A stretch of DNA of 51,913 bases from positions 1-51,913 of the forward strand of contig UQVA01000014.1 in NCBI GenBank assembly GCA_900544405.1, written 5' to 3'. Below are positions 22,246 to 30,694 of the stretch, in pieces. This DNA comes from an uncultured Eubacteriales bacterium (GTDB lineage Bacteria; Bacillota; Clostridia; Oscillospirales; Oscillospiraceae). The position numbers were made by a program, and so were the translations under genes. Below the pieces are notes generated by a model. It ran no database searches. It was not told the origin of the DNA and was given only the letters and a program-made list of their open reading frames with translations. Positions within the stretch are counted from its first letter, which is position 1, and each line of letters opens with the position of its first letter.

Positions 22246-23205
22246 TTAGTTATTGCTGCCAGAATCATCGCTGGCCAGGGACAGCCCCATCATTTCCAGC
22301 TTCTTCTGGACCTCGTCCAGAGACTTCTTGCCCATATTGCGGACCTTCATCATGTCCTCACCGGTCTTGCCGATCAGGTCGGCCACGGTGTTGATGTTGG
22401 CACGCTTCAGGCAGTTGAAGCTCCGAACCGACAGATCCAGCTCATCGATGGTCATAGAGAGCTTGCTGTCCGGACGCTCCTCCTTCTTGTCCACCACGGT
22501 AGAACCGGTGCTGACATTGTCAGACAGGTTCGTGAACACCGTCAGGTGGTCGGAAAGGATCTTGGCGCCCAGAGAGACCGCATCCTTGGCAGAGATGGTG
22601 GAATCCGTCCAGACCTCAAGGGTCAGCTTGTCGAAATCGGTCTTATCACCCACACGGGTGGGCTCCACCGTATAGTTCACCTTGGTAACGGGAGAATACA
22701 GGGAGTCTACGGGGATCACGCCGATGGGGGTCTGCGGGGTCTTGTTCCGGTCGCTGGGAACATAGCCCCGGCCCTGGGACAGAGTGATCTCCATATTGAA
22801 GGTTGCGTCCGGTCCCAGCGTGCAGATCAGAAGATCCGGGTTCAGGATCTCCACGTCCGCATCCGTCTTGATGTCGCCGGCAGTGACCTTGCAGGGTCCC
22901 ACGGCGTCAATATAGACGGTCTTTTCTCCCTGGGAATGGAGCTTCACGATCATCCGCTTGATGTTCAGGACGATCTCAGTGACATCTTCCTTCACACCGG
23001 GGATAGTGGTAAATTCATGCTGCACGCCGGCGATCTTGATAGAGGTCGCAGCGTAGCCGGGCAGGCTGGACAGCAGGATCCGGCGCAGAGAGTTGCCCAA
23101 AGTCATACCGTAGCCCCGCTCCAGCGGTTCTACCACGTACTTGCCATAGGCCGCATTGTCCAGCGTCTCCACACAGGAAATGCGGGGCTTTTCAATTTCT
23201 ACCAT
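22246..23205 (-). CDS. rpoA: DNA-directed RNA polymerase subunit alpha
   Basis: 319 residues. The N-terminal dimerisation and assembly domain (about 1-230) includes GYGMTLGNSLRRILLSSLPG. A linker with a charged KKEERPD segment leads to the C-terminal domain (about 255-315), which binds UP elements and activators, with LSVRSFNCLKRANI and MRNMGKKSLDEV. Stands between rpsD and rplQ as in nearly all bacteria. A 7-bp hairpin in the 72-nt gap upstream (23231-23248) may process or regulate the transcript. Confidence 0.98.
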   Translation of the reverse strand: MVEIEKPRISCVETLDNAAYGKYVVEPLERGYGMTLGNSLRRILLSSLPGYAATSIKIAGVQHEFTTIPGVKEDVTEIVLNIKRMIVKLHSQGEKTVYIDAVGPCKVTAGDIKTDADVEILNPDLLICTLGPDATFNMEITLSQGRGYVPSDRNKTPQTPIGVIPVDSLYSPVTKVNYTVEPTRVGDKTDFDKLTLEVWTDSTISAKDAVSLGAKILSDHLTVFTNLSDNVSTGSTVVDKKEERPDSKLSMTIDELDLSVRSFNCLKRANINTVADLIGKTGEDMMKVRNMGKKSLDEVQKKLEMMGLSLASDDSGSNN

Positions 23206-23230
23206 GAATCAATAACCCTCCTTCACAAGT

Positions 23231-23248
23231 GTGGGGCAAAAGCCCCAC
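23231..23248 (-). other. Hairpin between rpsD and rpoA
   Basis: GTGGGGC-AAAA-GCCCCAC, a perfect 7-bp stem in the only larger gap of the alpha-operon part (72 nt). No T-tract follows on the minus strand, so it is not a normal terminator; RNA processing or modest attenuation before rpoA is possible. Confidence 0.5.
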
Positions 23249-23277
23249 GCAGTTGATACAAACAAACGGGAGGTCGA

Positions 23278-23874
23278 TTACTTGGAGTACAACTCGACGA
23301 TCAGGTGCTCTGCGATCTCGAAGTCGATGTCCGCCTTGGTGGGCATAGCAATGACCTTGCCGGTGAGGGTGGTCTTGTCACGGTCCAGCCACTTGGGAGC
23401 GGCCACGAAGGTGTCGTCTTCCTTCAGCTTCTTGAAAAAGTTGTTGGAAACGCTCTTCTGGCACACGGCGACCACGTCGCCGGTCTTGACCAGGTAGCTG
23501 GGGATGTTCACCCGGCTGCCGTTGACGGTAAAGTGGCCATGGTTCACCAGCTGACGAGCCTGACGGCGGGAGTTGGCGAAGCCCAGACGGTACACGACGT
23601 TGTCCAGACGGCGCTCCACGAAGGTCAGCAGCACCTCGCCGGTGTTGCCCTCGGCACGGGTGGCCTTGTCGTAGTAGTTGTGGAACTGCTTTTCCTGGAT
23701 GCCGTAAACGAACTTCACCTTCTGCTTCTCGGTGAGCTGAGTGGCGTACTCAGACTTCTTTGCTCTTCTCTGTCCGCCGGGATTCTTGTTGGAAGTCTTG
23801 GAATAACCCATTGCGGCAGGAGAAACGCCCAGCGCTCTGCAGCGCTTCAGCACAGGCTGCATATTTTTAGCCAT
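23278..23874 (-). CDS. rpsD: 30S ribosomal protein S4
   Basis: 198 residues. S4 nucleates 30S assembly on 16S rRNA and in many bacteria represses this operon. The S4 RNA-binding domain covers about residues 92-155 (RRLDNVVYRLGFANSRRQARQ, then VNGSRVNIPSY). The N-terminus has a single Cys and lacks the zinc-binding CxxC pairs of C+ forms, so this is the C-minus type. 25 bp after rpsK. Confidence 0.97.
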   Translation of the reverse strand: MAKNMQPVLKRCRALGVSPAAMGYSKTSNKNPGGQRRAKKSEYATQLTEKQKVKFVYGIQEKQFHNYYDKATRAEGNTGEVLLTFVERRLDNVVYRLGFANSRRQARQLVNHGHFTVNGSRVNIPSYLVKTGDVVAVCQKSVSNNFFKKLKEDDTFVAAPKWLDRDKTTLTGKVIAMPTKADIDFEIAEHLIVELYSK

Positions 23875-23899
23875 ATCGCAAAATTCCTCCTATACGAAA

Positions 23900-24301
23900 T
23901 CAGACACGCCGTCTCTTGGGAGGACGGCAGCCATTGTGGGGGATGGGGGTAACATCCTTGATCATGACGACTTCCAGACCAGCGGACTGAAGCGCACGGA
24001 TGGCAGCTTCCCGTCCCTGACCGGGACCCTTCACGTAAACCTCGACGGTCTTCAGGCCGTAAGCCATAGCGGCCTTCGCAGCGGTCTCGGCAGCGGTCTG
24101 AGCGGCGAAGGGGGTGGACTTCCGGGAACCACGGAAACCCAGTCCGCCGGAGGAAGCCCAGCTCAGGGCATTGCCTTCCAGGTCGGTGATGGTCACCATG
24201 GTGTTGTTGAAGGAAGAGCGGATATGTGCTGCACCCTTCTCAACAACCTTGCGCTCACGACGGCGCTTAACAACTTTCTTTGCTGCTGCTTTCGTAGCCA
24301 T
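23900..24301 (-). CDS. rpsK: 30S ribosomal protein S11
   Basis: 133 residues. S11 shapes the 30S platform and the E site. A basic Lys-rich start (AAAKKVVKRRRERKVV) precedes the conserved GAAHIRSSFNNTMVTITD and ends GCRPPKRRRV, the usual C-terminus. It starts 15 bp after the rpsM stop with GGAGG upstream. Confidence 0.98.
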   Translation of the reverse strand: MATKAAAKKVVKRRRERKVVEKGAAHIRSSFNNTMVTITDLEGNALSWASSGGLGFRGSRKSTPFAAQTAAETAAKAAMAYGLKTVEVYVKGPGQGREAAIRALQSAGLEVVMIKDVTPIPHNGCRPPKRRRV

Positions 24302-24316
24302 TACATATCCCTCCTT

Positions 24317-24685
24317 TTACTTCTTCTTGTTAGCGATGGTCTTCTTCGGACCCTTACGGGTACGGGCGTTGGTCTTGGTGCGCTGGCCGTGAACAGGCAG
24401 GCCGCGGCGGTGCCGCAGTCCACGGTAGCAGCCGATCTCACTCAGCCGCTTGATGTTCATGGCAGTCTCCCGGCGCAGGTCGCCCTCGATGAGGAAGTGA
24501 TGCTCGATGGTGTCACGGAGCTGTGCTTCCTGATCCTCGGTGAGATCCTTCACACGGGTGTCCGGGTCGATCTGGGTGATCTCCAGGACTTTCTTTGCCC
24601 GAGCCGGCCCGATGCCGTAGATATACGTCAATGCTACCTCGATCCGCTTGTCACGAGGAAGGTCAATACCAGAAATTCGTGCCAT
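24317..24685 (-). CDS. rpsM: 30S ribosomal protein S13
   Basis: 122 residues. S13 contacts the P-site tRNA and the 50S bridge B1. Start MARISGIDLPRDKRIEVALT and the helix-hairpin-helix YGIGPARAKKVLE are diagnostic; the basic tail GQRTKTNARTRKGPKKT reaches toward the tRNA. 19 bp after rpmJ. Confidence 0.98.
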   Translation of the reverse strand: MARISGIDLPRDKRIEVALTYIYGIGPARAKKVLEITQIDPDTRVKDLTEDQEAQLRDTIEHHFLIEGDLRRETAMNIKRLSEIGCYRGLRHRRGLPVHGQRTKTNARTRKGPKKTIANKKK

Positions 24686-24704
24686 ACTTCTTCAGCACCT
24701 CCTA

Positions 24705-24818
24705 TTAGCCTTGTCTCTGCTTGTGTTTGGGGTTTTCGCAAATTACCATGACTCTGCCCTTGCGCTTAATGATCTTGCACTTTTCGCACATGGGCTTCAC
24801 GGACGGTCTTACTTTCAT
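24705..24818 (-). CDS. rpmJ: 50S ribosomal protein L36 (zinc form)
   Basis: A 37-residue gene easily missed because of its size. It begins MKVRPSVKPMCEKCKIIKRK and continues GRVMVICENPKHKQRQG. Four zinc ligands are present, CxxC then C-x4-H, so this is the zinc-dependent L36. It lies between infA and rpsM, its standard position; the ATG is at 24816-24818. Confidence 0.96.
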   Translation of the reverse strand: MKVRPSVKPMCEKCKIIKRKGRVMVICENPKHKQRQG

Positions 24819-24857
24819 ACTGTTTAACCTCCATACGAGAACAATGTCTCTATTCTG

Positions 24858-25076
24858 TTACTTGCTTCTCCAGGTGATCCGCCCATGGGTCAGATCATAC
24901 GGAGACATTTGAACGGTTACCTTGTCACCGGGCAAGATCTTAATAAAGTTCATTCTGAGCTTGCCGGAAATGTGTGCCAGAATGGTGTGTCCGTTACCGA
25001 TATCTACATTGAACATAGCATTCGGCAGCGCATCGGTTACGATGCCCTCAATCTCGATTACGTCGTCCTTTGCCAA
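24858..25076 (-). CDS. infA: Translation initiation factor IF-1
   Basis: 72 residues, a single OB-fold that occupies the ribosomal A site during initiation. MAKDDVIEIEGIVTDALPNA and GDKVTVQMSPYDLTHGRITW are family hallmarks. It starts 1 bp after the stop of the KOW-protein gene, so the two are almost certainly coupled. Confidence 0.98.
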   Translation of the reverse strand: MAKDDVIEIEGIVTDALPNAMFNVDIGNGHTILAHISGKLRMNFIKILPGDKVTVQMSPYDLTHGRITWRSK

Positions 25077-25077
25077 G

Positions 25078-25383
25078 TTAGAAACCTCCCAGGTTGTTAC
25101 TTTGCATTTCCCGGCTCAGGTAAGCCAGGTCTCTTCGTAATTCGCTGTTGAGCACCTTGTCGCCCAGCCTCAGCTTGTCGGCGACTCTGGTCTCAGAGCG
25201 AAGGATCTTACGTGTATGTTTCCGCTTTTTCCGCTTGGGCTTATCCAGAGGTCGGCCCTTGCCATCGGCAAGGAGGACGTATTCGTCCTCACATCCGACC
25301 ACATAGAAGAGCTTTCCCTGGTCCCGCCCGGCGGTGGAAGCCACAACGTCTGCAATGATTATCTCATCCAAACCCGTTTCCAT
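25078..25383 (-). CDS. KOW-domain RNA-binding protein (L14e-like)
   Basis: 101 residues from ATG 25381-25383, chosen over a TTG two codons earlier because GAAGGA lies 8 nt upstream of the ATG. The first half (IIIADVVASTAGRDQGKLFYVVG, read in two parts) is a KOW/SH3-like fold as in eukaryotic L14e, L6e and L27e. A very basic stretch PKRKKRKHTRKI follows. Genes of this kind sit between map and infA in many Clostridia and Bacilli, but the bacterial role is not established. An accessory ribosomal or RNA-binding function is inferred from fold, charge and position. Starts 2 bp after the map stop. Confidence 0.85.
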   Translation of the reverse strand: METGLDEIIIADVVASTAGRDQGKLFYVVGCEDEYVLLADGKGRPLDKPKRKKRKHTRKILRSETRVADKLRLGDKVLNSELRRDLAYLSREMQSNNLGGF

Positions 25384-25385
25384 AG

Positions 25386-26141
25386 TCAAGATCCTTCGGT
25401 GACGGTGAGTATTTCCGGCTCGCCGCCGGTGATGAGAACAGTATTTTCATAATGAGCGGCCAGCTTGCCGTCGGCGGTGACGGTGGTCCATCCATCCTTG
25501 AGAACACGGACATTATAAGTGCCCACGTTCACCATAGGCTCGATGGCGATGGTCATGCCGGGCAGAAGCCGGGGCCCATGGCCGGGAGCGCCGTAATTCG
25601 GCACTTCCGGCTCCTCATGCAGGTGCGTGCCAACGCCGTGACCTACGAAGTCACGCACAACTGAGAAACCGTTAGACTCCACATACGTTTGCACGGCGTG
25701 GGAGATGTCGGACACCCGGTGTCCGAAGGTGGCCTGTTTGAGCCCTTCGAAGAAGCTCTGTCGGGTCACATCGATCAGCTTCTGCGCTTCGGGGCTGATC
25801 TGCCCGCAGGGGAAGGTTGCCGCACAATCGCCATGATACCCCTTGAAGAAAGCGCCCACGTCCACGCTGACGATGTCGCCCTCCCGCAGCACATAGTGGC
25901 CGGGGATACCGTGGATGATGGTGTCGTTGACACTGATGCAGACGCTGGCGGGGTAGCCGTTGTAGTGCAGGAACGACGGCTTTGCGCCCTGACTGACGAT
26001 AAAATCGTAAACGGCTTTGTCGATCTGCTTGGTCGTCATGCCGGGTCTTACCATTTCCCCTGCCAAGGCACGGGCTGCCGCGGTAATTTTACAGGCCTGA
26101 CGCATGAGATCAAGCTCACGTTCATTTTTGATCGTGATCAT
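25386..26141 (-). CDS. map: Methionine aminopeptidase, type I
   Basis: 251 residues. Removes the initiator Met from new proteins. The metal ligands sit in VSVDVGAFFKGYHGDCAATF (two Asp), the His of GHGVGTHLHEEPEVPN, and Glu residues near IAEPM-like IAIEPMV and the C-terminal YENTVLIT. Lacks an N-terminal zinc or SH3 extension, so it is type Ia. The ATG overlaps the adk stop by 4 nt. Confidence 0.97.
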   Translation of the reverse strand: MITIKNERELDLMRQACKITAAARALAGEMVRPGMTTKQIDKAVYDFIVSQGAKPSFLHYNGYPASVCISVNDTIIHGIPGHYVLREGDIVSVDVGAFFKGYHGDCAATFPCGQISPEAQKLIDVTRQSFFEGLKQATFGHRVSDISHAVQTYVESNGFSVVRDFVGHGVGTHLHEEPEVPNYGAPGHGPRLLPGMTIAIEPMVNVGTYNVRVLKDGWTTVTADGKLAAHYENTVLITGGEPEILTVTEGS

Positions 26142-26776
26142 ACCTTCGCTCCTATTGCCTCCAGGATGTCCCGGTTGGCACCCTCGATGGACTGCTCGCC
26201 CCGGATCAGCACAAGCTTCCCTTGTTTGGCGTAATAGTCCTTCAAGACCTCCGTTGCGGAATGATAGACCTGGAGCCGATGACGGACCGTTTCCGGAGCG
26301 TCATCCTTGCGCACAGAAAGCGCTGCACCGCAAAGGTCGCAGACGTTTTCCTTCTTGGGAGGATTGGCGGTGATGTGATAGCTGGCGCCGCAGGCGGTGC
26401 AAACCCGCCGACCGGTCATCCGATGCTCGATCACATCGTCGTCCACCTCAATGGAAAGTACATGGTCGATGTGCACACCATGAGCGTCCAGGGCCTCCGC
26501 CTGGGCCAGGGTGCGGGGCACCCCGTCCAGGATGAAGCCTTTGGCGCAGTCCGGCTTGGCCACCCGCTCCGCGACGATCCCAAGGATCAGGGAGTCGGGG
26601 ACCAGTGAGCCTTCGTCCATATACATTTTTACCTGTTTGCCCAGTTCAGTGCCTTCCTTCATGGCCTCTCTGAGCATATTGCCGGTGGAGATGGAGGGGA
26701 TGCCCAGCTTCTCCACCAGGAGCTCCGCCTGGGTGCCCTTGCCTGCGCCGGGAGCGCCGAGAAGAATCAAATTCAT
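26138..26776 (-). CDS. adk: Adenylate kinase, zinc-LID form
   Basis: 212 residues. Interconverts ATP plus AMP and two ADP. P-loop GAPGAGKGTQ (8-17), the AMP site STGNMLR, and DGVPRTLAQA are clear. The LID domain (about 125-160) holds CTACG and CDLCG, four cysteines that bind structural zinc, the common Gram-positive form. 19 bp after secY and overlapping map. Confidence 0.98.
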   Translation of the reverse strand: MNLILLGAPGAGKGTQAELLVEKLGIPSISTGNMLREAMKEGTELGKQVKMYMDEGSLVPDSLILGIVAERVAKPDCAKGFILDGVPRTLAQAEALDAHGVHIDHVLSIEVDDDVIEHRMTGRRVCTACGASYHITANPPKKENVCDLCGAALSVRKDDAPETVRHRLQVYHSATEVLKDYYAKQGKLVLIRGEQSIEGANRDILEAIGAKV

Positions 26777-26795
26777 GTTCTTCCGCCTCGCAAAA

Positions 26796-28073
26796 TCAAT
26801 CCAGGAAGCCCTTGTAATGCCGCATGAGCATCTGAGCCTCCAGTGCCTTCACGGTCTCCAGAGCAACGCCGACCACGATGATGACGGAAGTACCGCCGAT
26901 GGCCAGATTCTTCACGGAAGCCATGATGTGCCCGGAGATGATGGGCAGCAAGGCAACGATGGACAGATACACGGCGCCAAATACCACGATCTTGTTGATG
27001 ACCTTCTGGATGAAGTCGGCGGTGGGCTTGCCGGGACGGAAGCCCGGAATGAAGCCGCCGTTCTTCTTCAGGTTGTTGGAGATCTCCACGGGATCGTACT
27101 GGATGGTGGAGTAGAACCAGCTGAAGAAGAAAATCAGCAGGAAGTAGAAGACGGCATAGGTCCAGCTATTGGAGCTCCAGACGTTGGTGTACATCCAGCT
27201 GTTCAGGTTCCAGCCGAACAGGGCATAGAACGTAGCCGGCACGGAGCAGATAGACTGGGCAAAGATGATGGGCATGACGCCGGTCATCGCCACCTTAATG
27301 GGCATATTGGTGTTCTGACCGCCATAGACCTTCCGGCCAACCACACGCTTGGCGTACTGGATGGGGATACGGCGCTCGGCGTCGTTGATAAACACGATGA
27401 ACACGATCAGCGCAGCCATGCCGATGAGCACCAGGATGATCTCCCACCACTTCATGGTGATGAGGGTGCTGACCAGGGTGGGGATCCGGGAGATGATACC
27501 GGCGAACAGGATCATGGAGATGCCGTTGCCGATGCCGTGCTCGGTGATCTGCTCACCCAGCCACATGACAAAGGAAGCACCAGCGGTGAAGGCCAGCACG
27601 ATCACGAGACCGGGCAGGAAGCCGGTGTCGGTAATGATGGCGTAGCCCTGAGAAACATAGTTCTTCAGCATGGTGTAGTAGCCGAAGCCCAGGACCAGGC
27701 CCAGACCCACAGTGGTGTACCGGGTGATCCGCTCCAGCTTCTTCTTGCCTTCCTCGCCCTCATCCTTTGCCATCCGCTCCAGAGCGGGAATGGCAATGGT
27801 GAGCAGCTGGATGATAATGGAAGCGTTGATGTAGGGCTGGATGCCCAACGCAAGAACGGTGGCCCGAGAGAAGGCGGAGCCGCTCATGGCATCGAACAGG
27901 CCCAGGATCGTGTTGGAAAGGGTGGTGTCGAAGTAATTTGCAAGGATCGCAGTATCCACATAGGGAAGCGGGATAACGCTGCCCAGACGGTAGATCAGCA
28001 GGATCATCATGGTGAAGATCAGCTTTTTACGGAGCTCCGGGATCTTCCACGCATTTTGCAGAGTCTTGAACAC
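26796..28073 (-). CDS. secY: Protein translocase subunit SecY
   Basis: 425 residues with about ten hydrophobic helices, the pore of the Sec translocon. Start MFKTLQNAWKIPELRKKLIF; plug and helix-2 region GSAFSRATVLALGIQPYINA; the ribosome-binding loop near EEGKKKLERITRYTTV; and GRKVYGGQNTNMPIKVAMTG. Begins directly after the rplO stop with no spacer, so it relies on coupling. Confidence 0.98.
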   Translation of the reverse strand: MFKTLQNAWKIPELRKKLIFTMMILLIYRLGSVIPLPYVDTAILANYFDTTLSNTILGLFDAMSGSAFSRATVLALGIQPYINASIIIQLLTIAIPALERMAKDEGEEGKKKLERITRYTTVGLGLVLGFGYYTMLKNYVSQGYAIITDTGFLPGLVIVLAFTAGASFVMWLGEQITEHGIGNGISMILFAGIISRIPTLVSTLITMKWWEIILVLIGMAALIVFIVFINDAERRIPIQYAKRVVGRKVYGGQNTNMPIKVAMTGVMPIIFAQSICSVPATFYALFGWNLNSWMYTNVWSSNSWTYAVFYFLLIFFFSWFYSTIQYDPVEISNNLKKNGGFIPGFRPGKPTADFIQKVINKIVVFGAVYLSIVALLPIISGHIMASVKNLAIGGTSVIIVVGVALETVKALEAQMLMRHYKGFLD

Positions 28074-28514
28074 TTACACCACCTGGGCCTTTCCGCCTGC
28101 CTGCTCGATTTTTTCTTTCGCAGAAGCAGAGAAGGCCGCAGCGTTCACGGTGACTTTCTTGGTGAGGGTGCCGTTGGAGAGCACCTTCAGACCGTTGGGG
28201 CAGTCGTTCAGGATGCCCTTCTCGATCAGAGCGGCGGCATCCACAACATCGCCGTCCTCAAAGCGGTTCAGCACGGACAGGTTGATGGCCGTGAGGGGCT
28301 TTGCGTAGATGTTGTTGAAACCACGCTTGGGGATACGACGGGCCAGAGGCATCTGGCCGCCTTCGAAGCCGGCACGGACCTTGCCGCCGGAACGGGCCTT
28401 CTGACCCTTGTGGCCCCGGCCACCGGTCTTACCGTTGCCGGAACCGGTACCACGGCCCTTCCGCTTACCCACCTGGGTAGAACCCTCGACGGGAGAAAGC
28501 TCAGACAGTTTCAT
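28074..28514 (-). CDS. rplO: 50S ribosomal protein L15
   Basis: 146 residues. MKLSELSPVEGSTQVGKRKG and the Gly/Arg-rich GRGTGSGNGKTGGRGHKGQK mark the long N-terminal extension that threads into 23S rRNA. Lies between rpmD and secY in the standard order. Confidence 0.98.
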   Translation of the reverse strand: MKLSELSPVEGSTQVGKRKGRGTGSGNGKTGGRGHKGQKARSGGKVRAGFEGGQMPLARRIPKRGFNNIYAKPLTAINLSVLNRFEDGDVVDAAALIEKGILNDCPNGLKVLSNGTLTKKVTVNAAAFSASAKEKIEQAGGKAQVV

Positions 28515-28526
28515 ACTTTTCCCTCC

Positions 28527-28709
28527 TTATTCCACTTCGGTGACCTGCAGCAGATAGCCGATCTTGGCGATCTTGCCCCGGGTCTGGTCGTTATCCGGCT
28601 GGATGGTGACCTGGCCGATCTTCCGCAGACCCAGAGAAGCGGCGGTAGCGATGTGCTTTTCCAGGCGGCCGTTCAGGCTCTTAACAAGCTTAATTTTCAG
28701 GTTTGCCAT
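28527..28709 (-). CDS. rpmD: 50S ribosomal protein L30
   Basis: 60 residues from the ATG at 28707-28709 (AAGGAGG upstream); longer readings from further upstream run into rpsE and are not used. ANLKIKLVKS and TAASLGLRKIGQ are the family core. Small surface protein of the large subunit. Confidence 0.97.
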   Translation of the reverse strand: MANLKIKLVKSLNGRLEKHIATAASLGLRKIGQVTIQPDNDQTRGKIAKIGYLLQVTEVE

Positions 28710-28723
28710 GTTAATTGCCCTCC

Positions 28724-29230
28724 TTAACCAACGATTTCTTCCACGCTCTTGCCCCGGATGGCAGCGACCTGCTCGGGAGAACGCAGAGACTGCAAGCCCT
28801 GCATGGTGGCCTTGACCACGTTCTGGGGGTTGTTGGAGCGCAGGCACTTGGCGCAGATGTTCTTGATGCCCACAGCCTCCATCACGGCACGGACAGCGCC
28901 GCCGGCGATGACGCCGGTGCCGTCGGGAGCCGGACGAAGCAGCACGGAGCCGGCACCGAAGATGCCGATGACCTCGTGGGGGATGGTGGTCCCGGCCAGA
29001 GAGATCTTGACCATGTTCTTCTTGGCATCGGCGATGCCCTTCAGGACCGCCTCGGACACTTCGGCAGCCTTGCCCAGGCCGTAGCCCACGGTGCCCTTGC
29101 CGTCGCCGACCACTACCAGGGCGGAGAACTTCATGACACGGCCGCCCTTAACGGTCTTGCTGACCCGGTTCAGGTAGACGACTTTCTCAATGAGCTCGGG
29201 CTCATTGCTGGAAGTACGATTGTAAGCCAT
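28724..29230 (-). CDS. rpsE: 30S ribosomal protein S5
   Basis: 168 residues. Works with S4 and S12 in decoding accuracy. The N-terminal double-stranded-RNA-like domain has VVYLNRVSKTVKGG and FSALVVVGDGKGTVGYG; the C-terminal domain has LLRPAPDGTGVIAGGAVRAV. GGAGGAGG precedes the ATG. Confidence 0.98.
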   Translation of the reverse strand: MAYNRTSSNEPELIEKVVYLNRVSKTVKGGRVMKFSALVVVGDGKGTVGYGLGKAAEVSEAVLKGIADAKKNMVKISLAGTTIPHEVIGIFGAGSVLLRPAPDGTGVIAGGAVRAVMEAVGIKNICAKCLRSNNPQNVVKATMQGLQSLRSPEQVAAIRGKSVEEIVG

Positions 29231-29245
29231 TTCTTTTCCTCCTCC

Positions 29246-29605
29246 TTAGAAGTTGAGTCCGCCTTCACGGGCGCCCTCAGCCAGTGCGGCAACACGGCCA
29301 TGATACACATAGCCGCCACGGTCGAACACGACCTGCTCGATGCCCTTGGCCTTGGCCCGCTCAGCGAGCAGCAGACCGATCTTCTTGGCGGCCTCGCAGT
29401 TGCCGGCAGCACCCTCAAAGGACTTCTCCAGGGTGTTGGCGGAAGCCAGGGTCACGCCGTTCACATCGTCGATGATCTGGGCGTAGATGTTGGCATTGCT
29501 GCGAAACACATTCAGACGGGGGCACTCGGGGGTGCCGGAGATCTTGCCGCGAACACGGATATGCCGCTTTACGCGCATTGCATTCTTATTGATTTTGCTG
29601 ACCAT
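29246..29605 (-). CDS. rplR: 50S ribosomal protein L18
   Basis: 119 residues; binds 5S rRNA in the central protuberance together with L5. RHIRVRGKISGTPECPRLNV is the conserved core and the end reads FDRGGYVYHGRVAALAEGAR with GGLNF, typical for bacteria. Confidence 0.98.
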   Translation of the reverse strand: MVSKINKNAMRVKRHIRVRGKISGTPECPRLNVFRSNANIYAQIIDDVNGVTLASANTLEKSFEGAAGNCEAAKKIGLLLAERAKAKGIEQVVFDRGGYVYHGRVAALAEGAREGGLNF

Positions 29606-29620
29606 TTCGGCACACCTCCA

Positions 29621-30166
29621 TTACTTCTTACCACCGGTCTTACCAGCCTTACGGCGGATAACTTCGGTGGTGTACTTGATGCCCTTGCCCTTGTAAGGCT
29701 CAGGCGGACGCTTGCCCCGAACTTCGGCGGCAAACTGACCAACGGCCTGCTTGTCGATGCCGTTGATGACGATCTTGTTGGGGGCGGGCACATCGATGTG
29801 GATGCCGGGGATCTCGTCCACGGTGACTTCGTGGGAGAAGCCCAGACGCATGACCAGCTGATTGCCCTTCTTCTCTGCACGGTAGCCGGTGCCGTTGACT
29901 TCCAGCTCCTTGGAGTAGCCCTTCTCGACGCCCTCCACCATGTTGTGGATCAGGGTGCGGGTCAGACCGTGCAGGCTCTTGTGCAGGTGCTCGTCGTCGG
30001 GACGGGAGACCAGCAGCTCATTGCCCTCCACCTTCAGGATCATGTCCGGGTGGAATGCCTGGGTCAGTTCGCCCTTGGGGCCCTTCACGGTGACCACATT
30101 GCCGTCGGCAACGGTCACGGTGCAGTTTGCCGGGATAATAACCGGCTTCTTACCAATTCTAGACAT
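29621..30166 (-). CDS. rplF: 50S ribosomal protein L6
   Basis: 181 residues from the ATG at 30164-30166 (MSRIGKKPVIIPANCTVTV), chosen over an upstream ATG 19 codons earlier that would overlap rpsH. Two similar L6 domains are seen; the second has HIDVPAPNKIVINGIDK and ends GKGIKYTTEVIRRKAGKTG. Near the sarcin-ricin loop and factor-binding site. Confidence 0.98.
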   Translation of the reverse strand: MSRIGKKPVIIPANCTVTVADGNVVTVKGPKGELTQAFHPDMILKVEGNELLVSRPDDEHLHKSLHGLTRTLIHNMVEGVEKGYSKELEVNGTGYRAEKKGNQLVMRLGFSHEVTVDEIPGIHIDVPAPNKIVINGIDKQAVGQFAAEVRGKRPPEPYKGKGIKYTTEVIRRKAGKTGGKK

Positions 30167-30179
30167 ACCGTACTCCTCC

Positions 30180-30578
30180 TTACCACACGAAGGCCAGGAC
30201 TTCGCCGCCGATATGCAGCTCACGGGCCTTCTTGTCGGTCATAACGCCCTTGGAAGTGGAGACGATGGCGATGCCCAGTCCCTTCAGGACGCTGGGCAGC
30301 TCGTCGGCACCGGCGTAGACCCGCAGACCGGGCTTGGACACCCGGCGCAGACCGGTGATGACCTGCTGCTTCTTTGCCAGATACTTCAGGGTGATGTGGA
30401 TCACGCCCTGGTTGCCGTTGTCCTCCACGGAGAAGGCCTTGATGTAGCCCTCGTCCAGCAGGATCTGTGCAATGGCCTTCTTCAGGTTGGAAGCGGGCAC
30501 ATCCACGGTCTCGTGCTTGGCGGAGTTGGCGTTGCGGATACGGGTGAGCATATCTGCTACGGAATCGGTGATTTGCAT
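30180..30578 (-). CDS. rpsH: 30S ribosomal protein S8
   Basis: 132 residues; a key 16S rRNA-binding protein of the central domain and, in enteric bacteria, the translational repressor of the spc operon. MQITDSVADMLTRIRNAN and STSKGVMTDKKARE are diagnostic. The gene is preceded by a 133-nt structured gap, unusual in this tightly packed operon. Confidence 0.98.
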   Translation of the reverse strand: MQITDSVADMLTRIRNANSAKHETVDVPASNLKKAIAQILLDEGYIKAFSVEDNGNQGVIHITLKYLAKKQQVITGLRRVSKPGLRVYAGADELPSVLKGLGIAIVSTSKGVMTDKKARELHIGGEVLAFVW

Positions 30579-30600
30579 AATTGTTATCCTCCTTATAGAA

Positions 30601-30694
30601 GTTACGGGTTTGAACCCGTTGAAGTTTGGGGGTATCCGGGGAATGCGAGGCCGGCCGGAATGGCCACGCCTCCATCTTCCCGGGACTTCCCAAA
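30601..30694 (-). ncRNA. Structured RNA segment between rpsZ and rpsH
   Basis: A small stem ACGGGTT-TGA-ACCCGT (about 30604-30619) and a long imperfect hairpin whose arms start TTTGGG (30625-30630) and end CCCAAA (30689-30694), with TCCGGGGAA opposite TTCCCGGGA and GAGGC opposite GCCTC. It would be present in the operon mRNA just before rpsH. It could be an S8 operator, a processing site or an inserted palindromic repeat. Confidence 0.55.

Noticed and set aside
26511..28727. 738-codon plus-strand frame antisense to adk, secY and rplO
   Set aside because: Runs across several genuine conserved genes; no site or family similarity seen.
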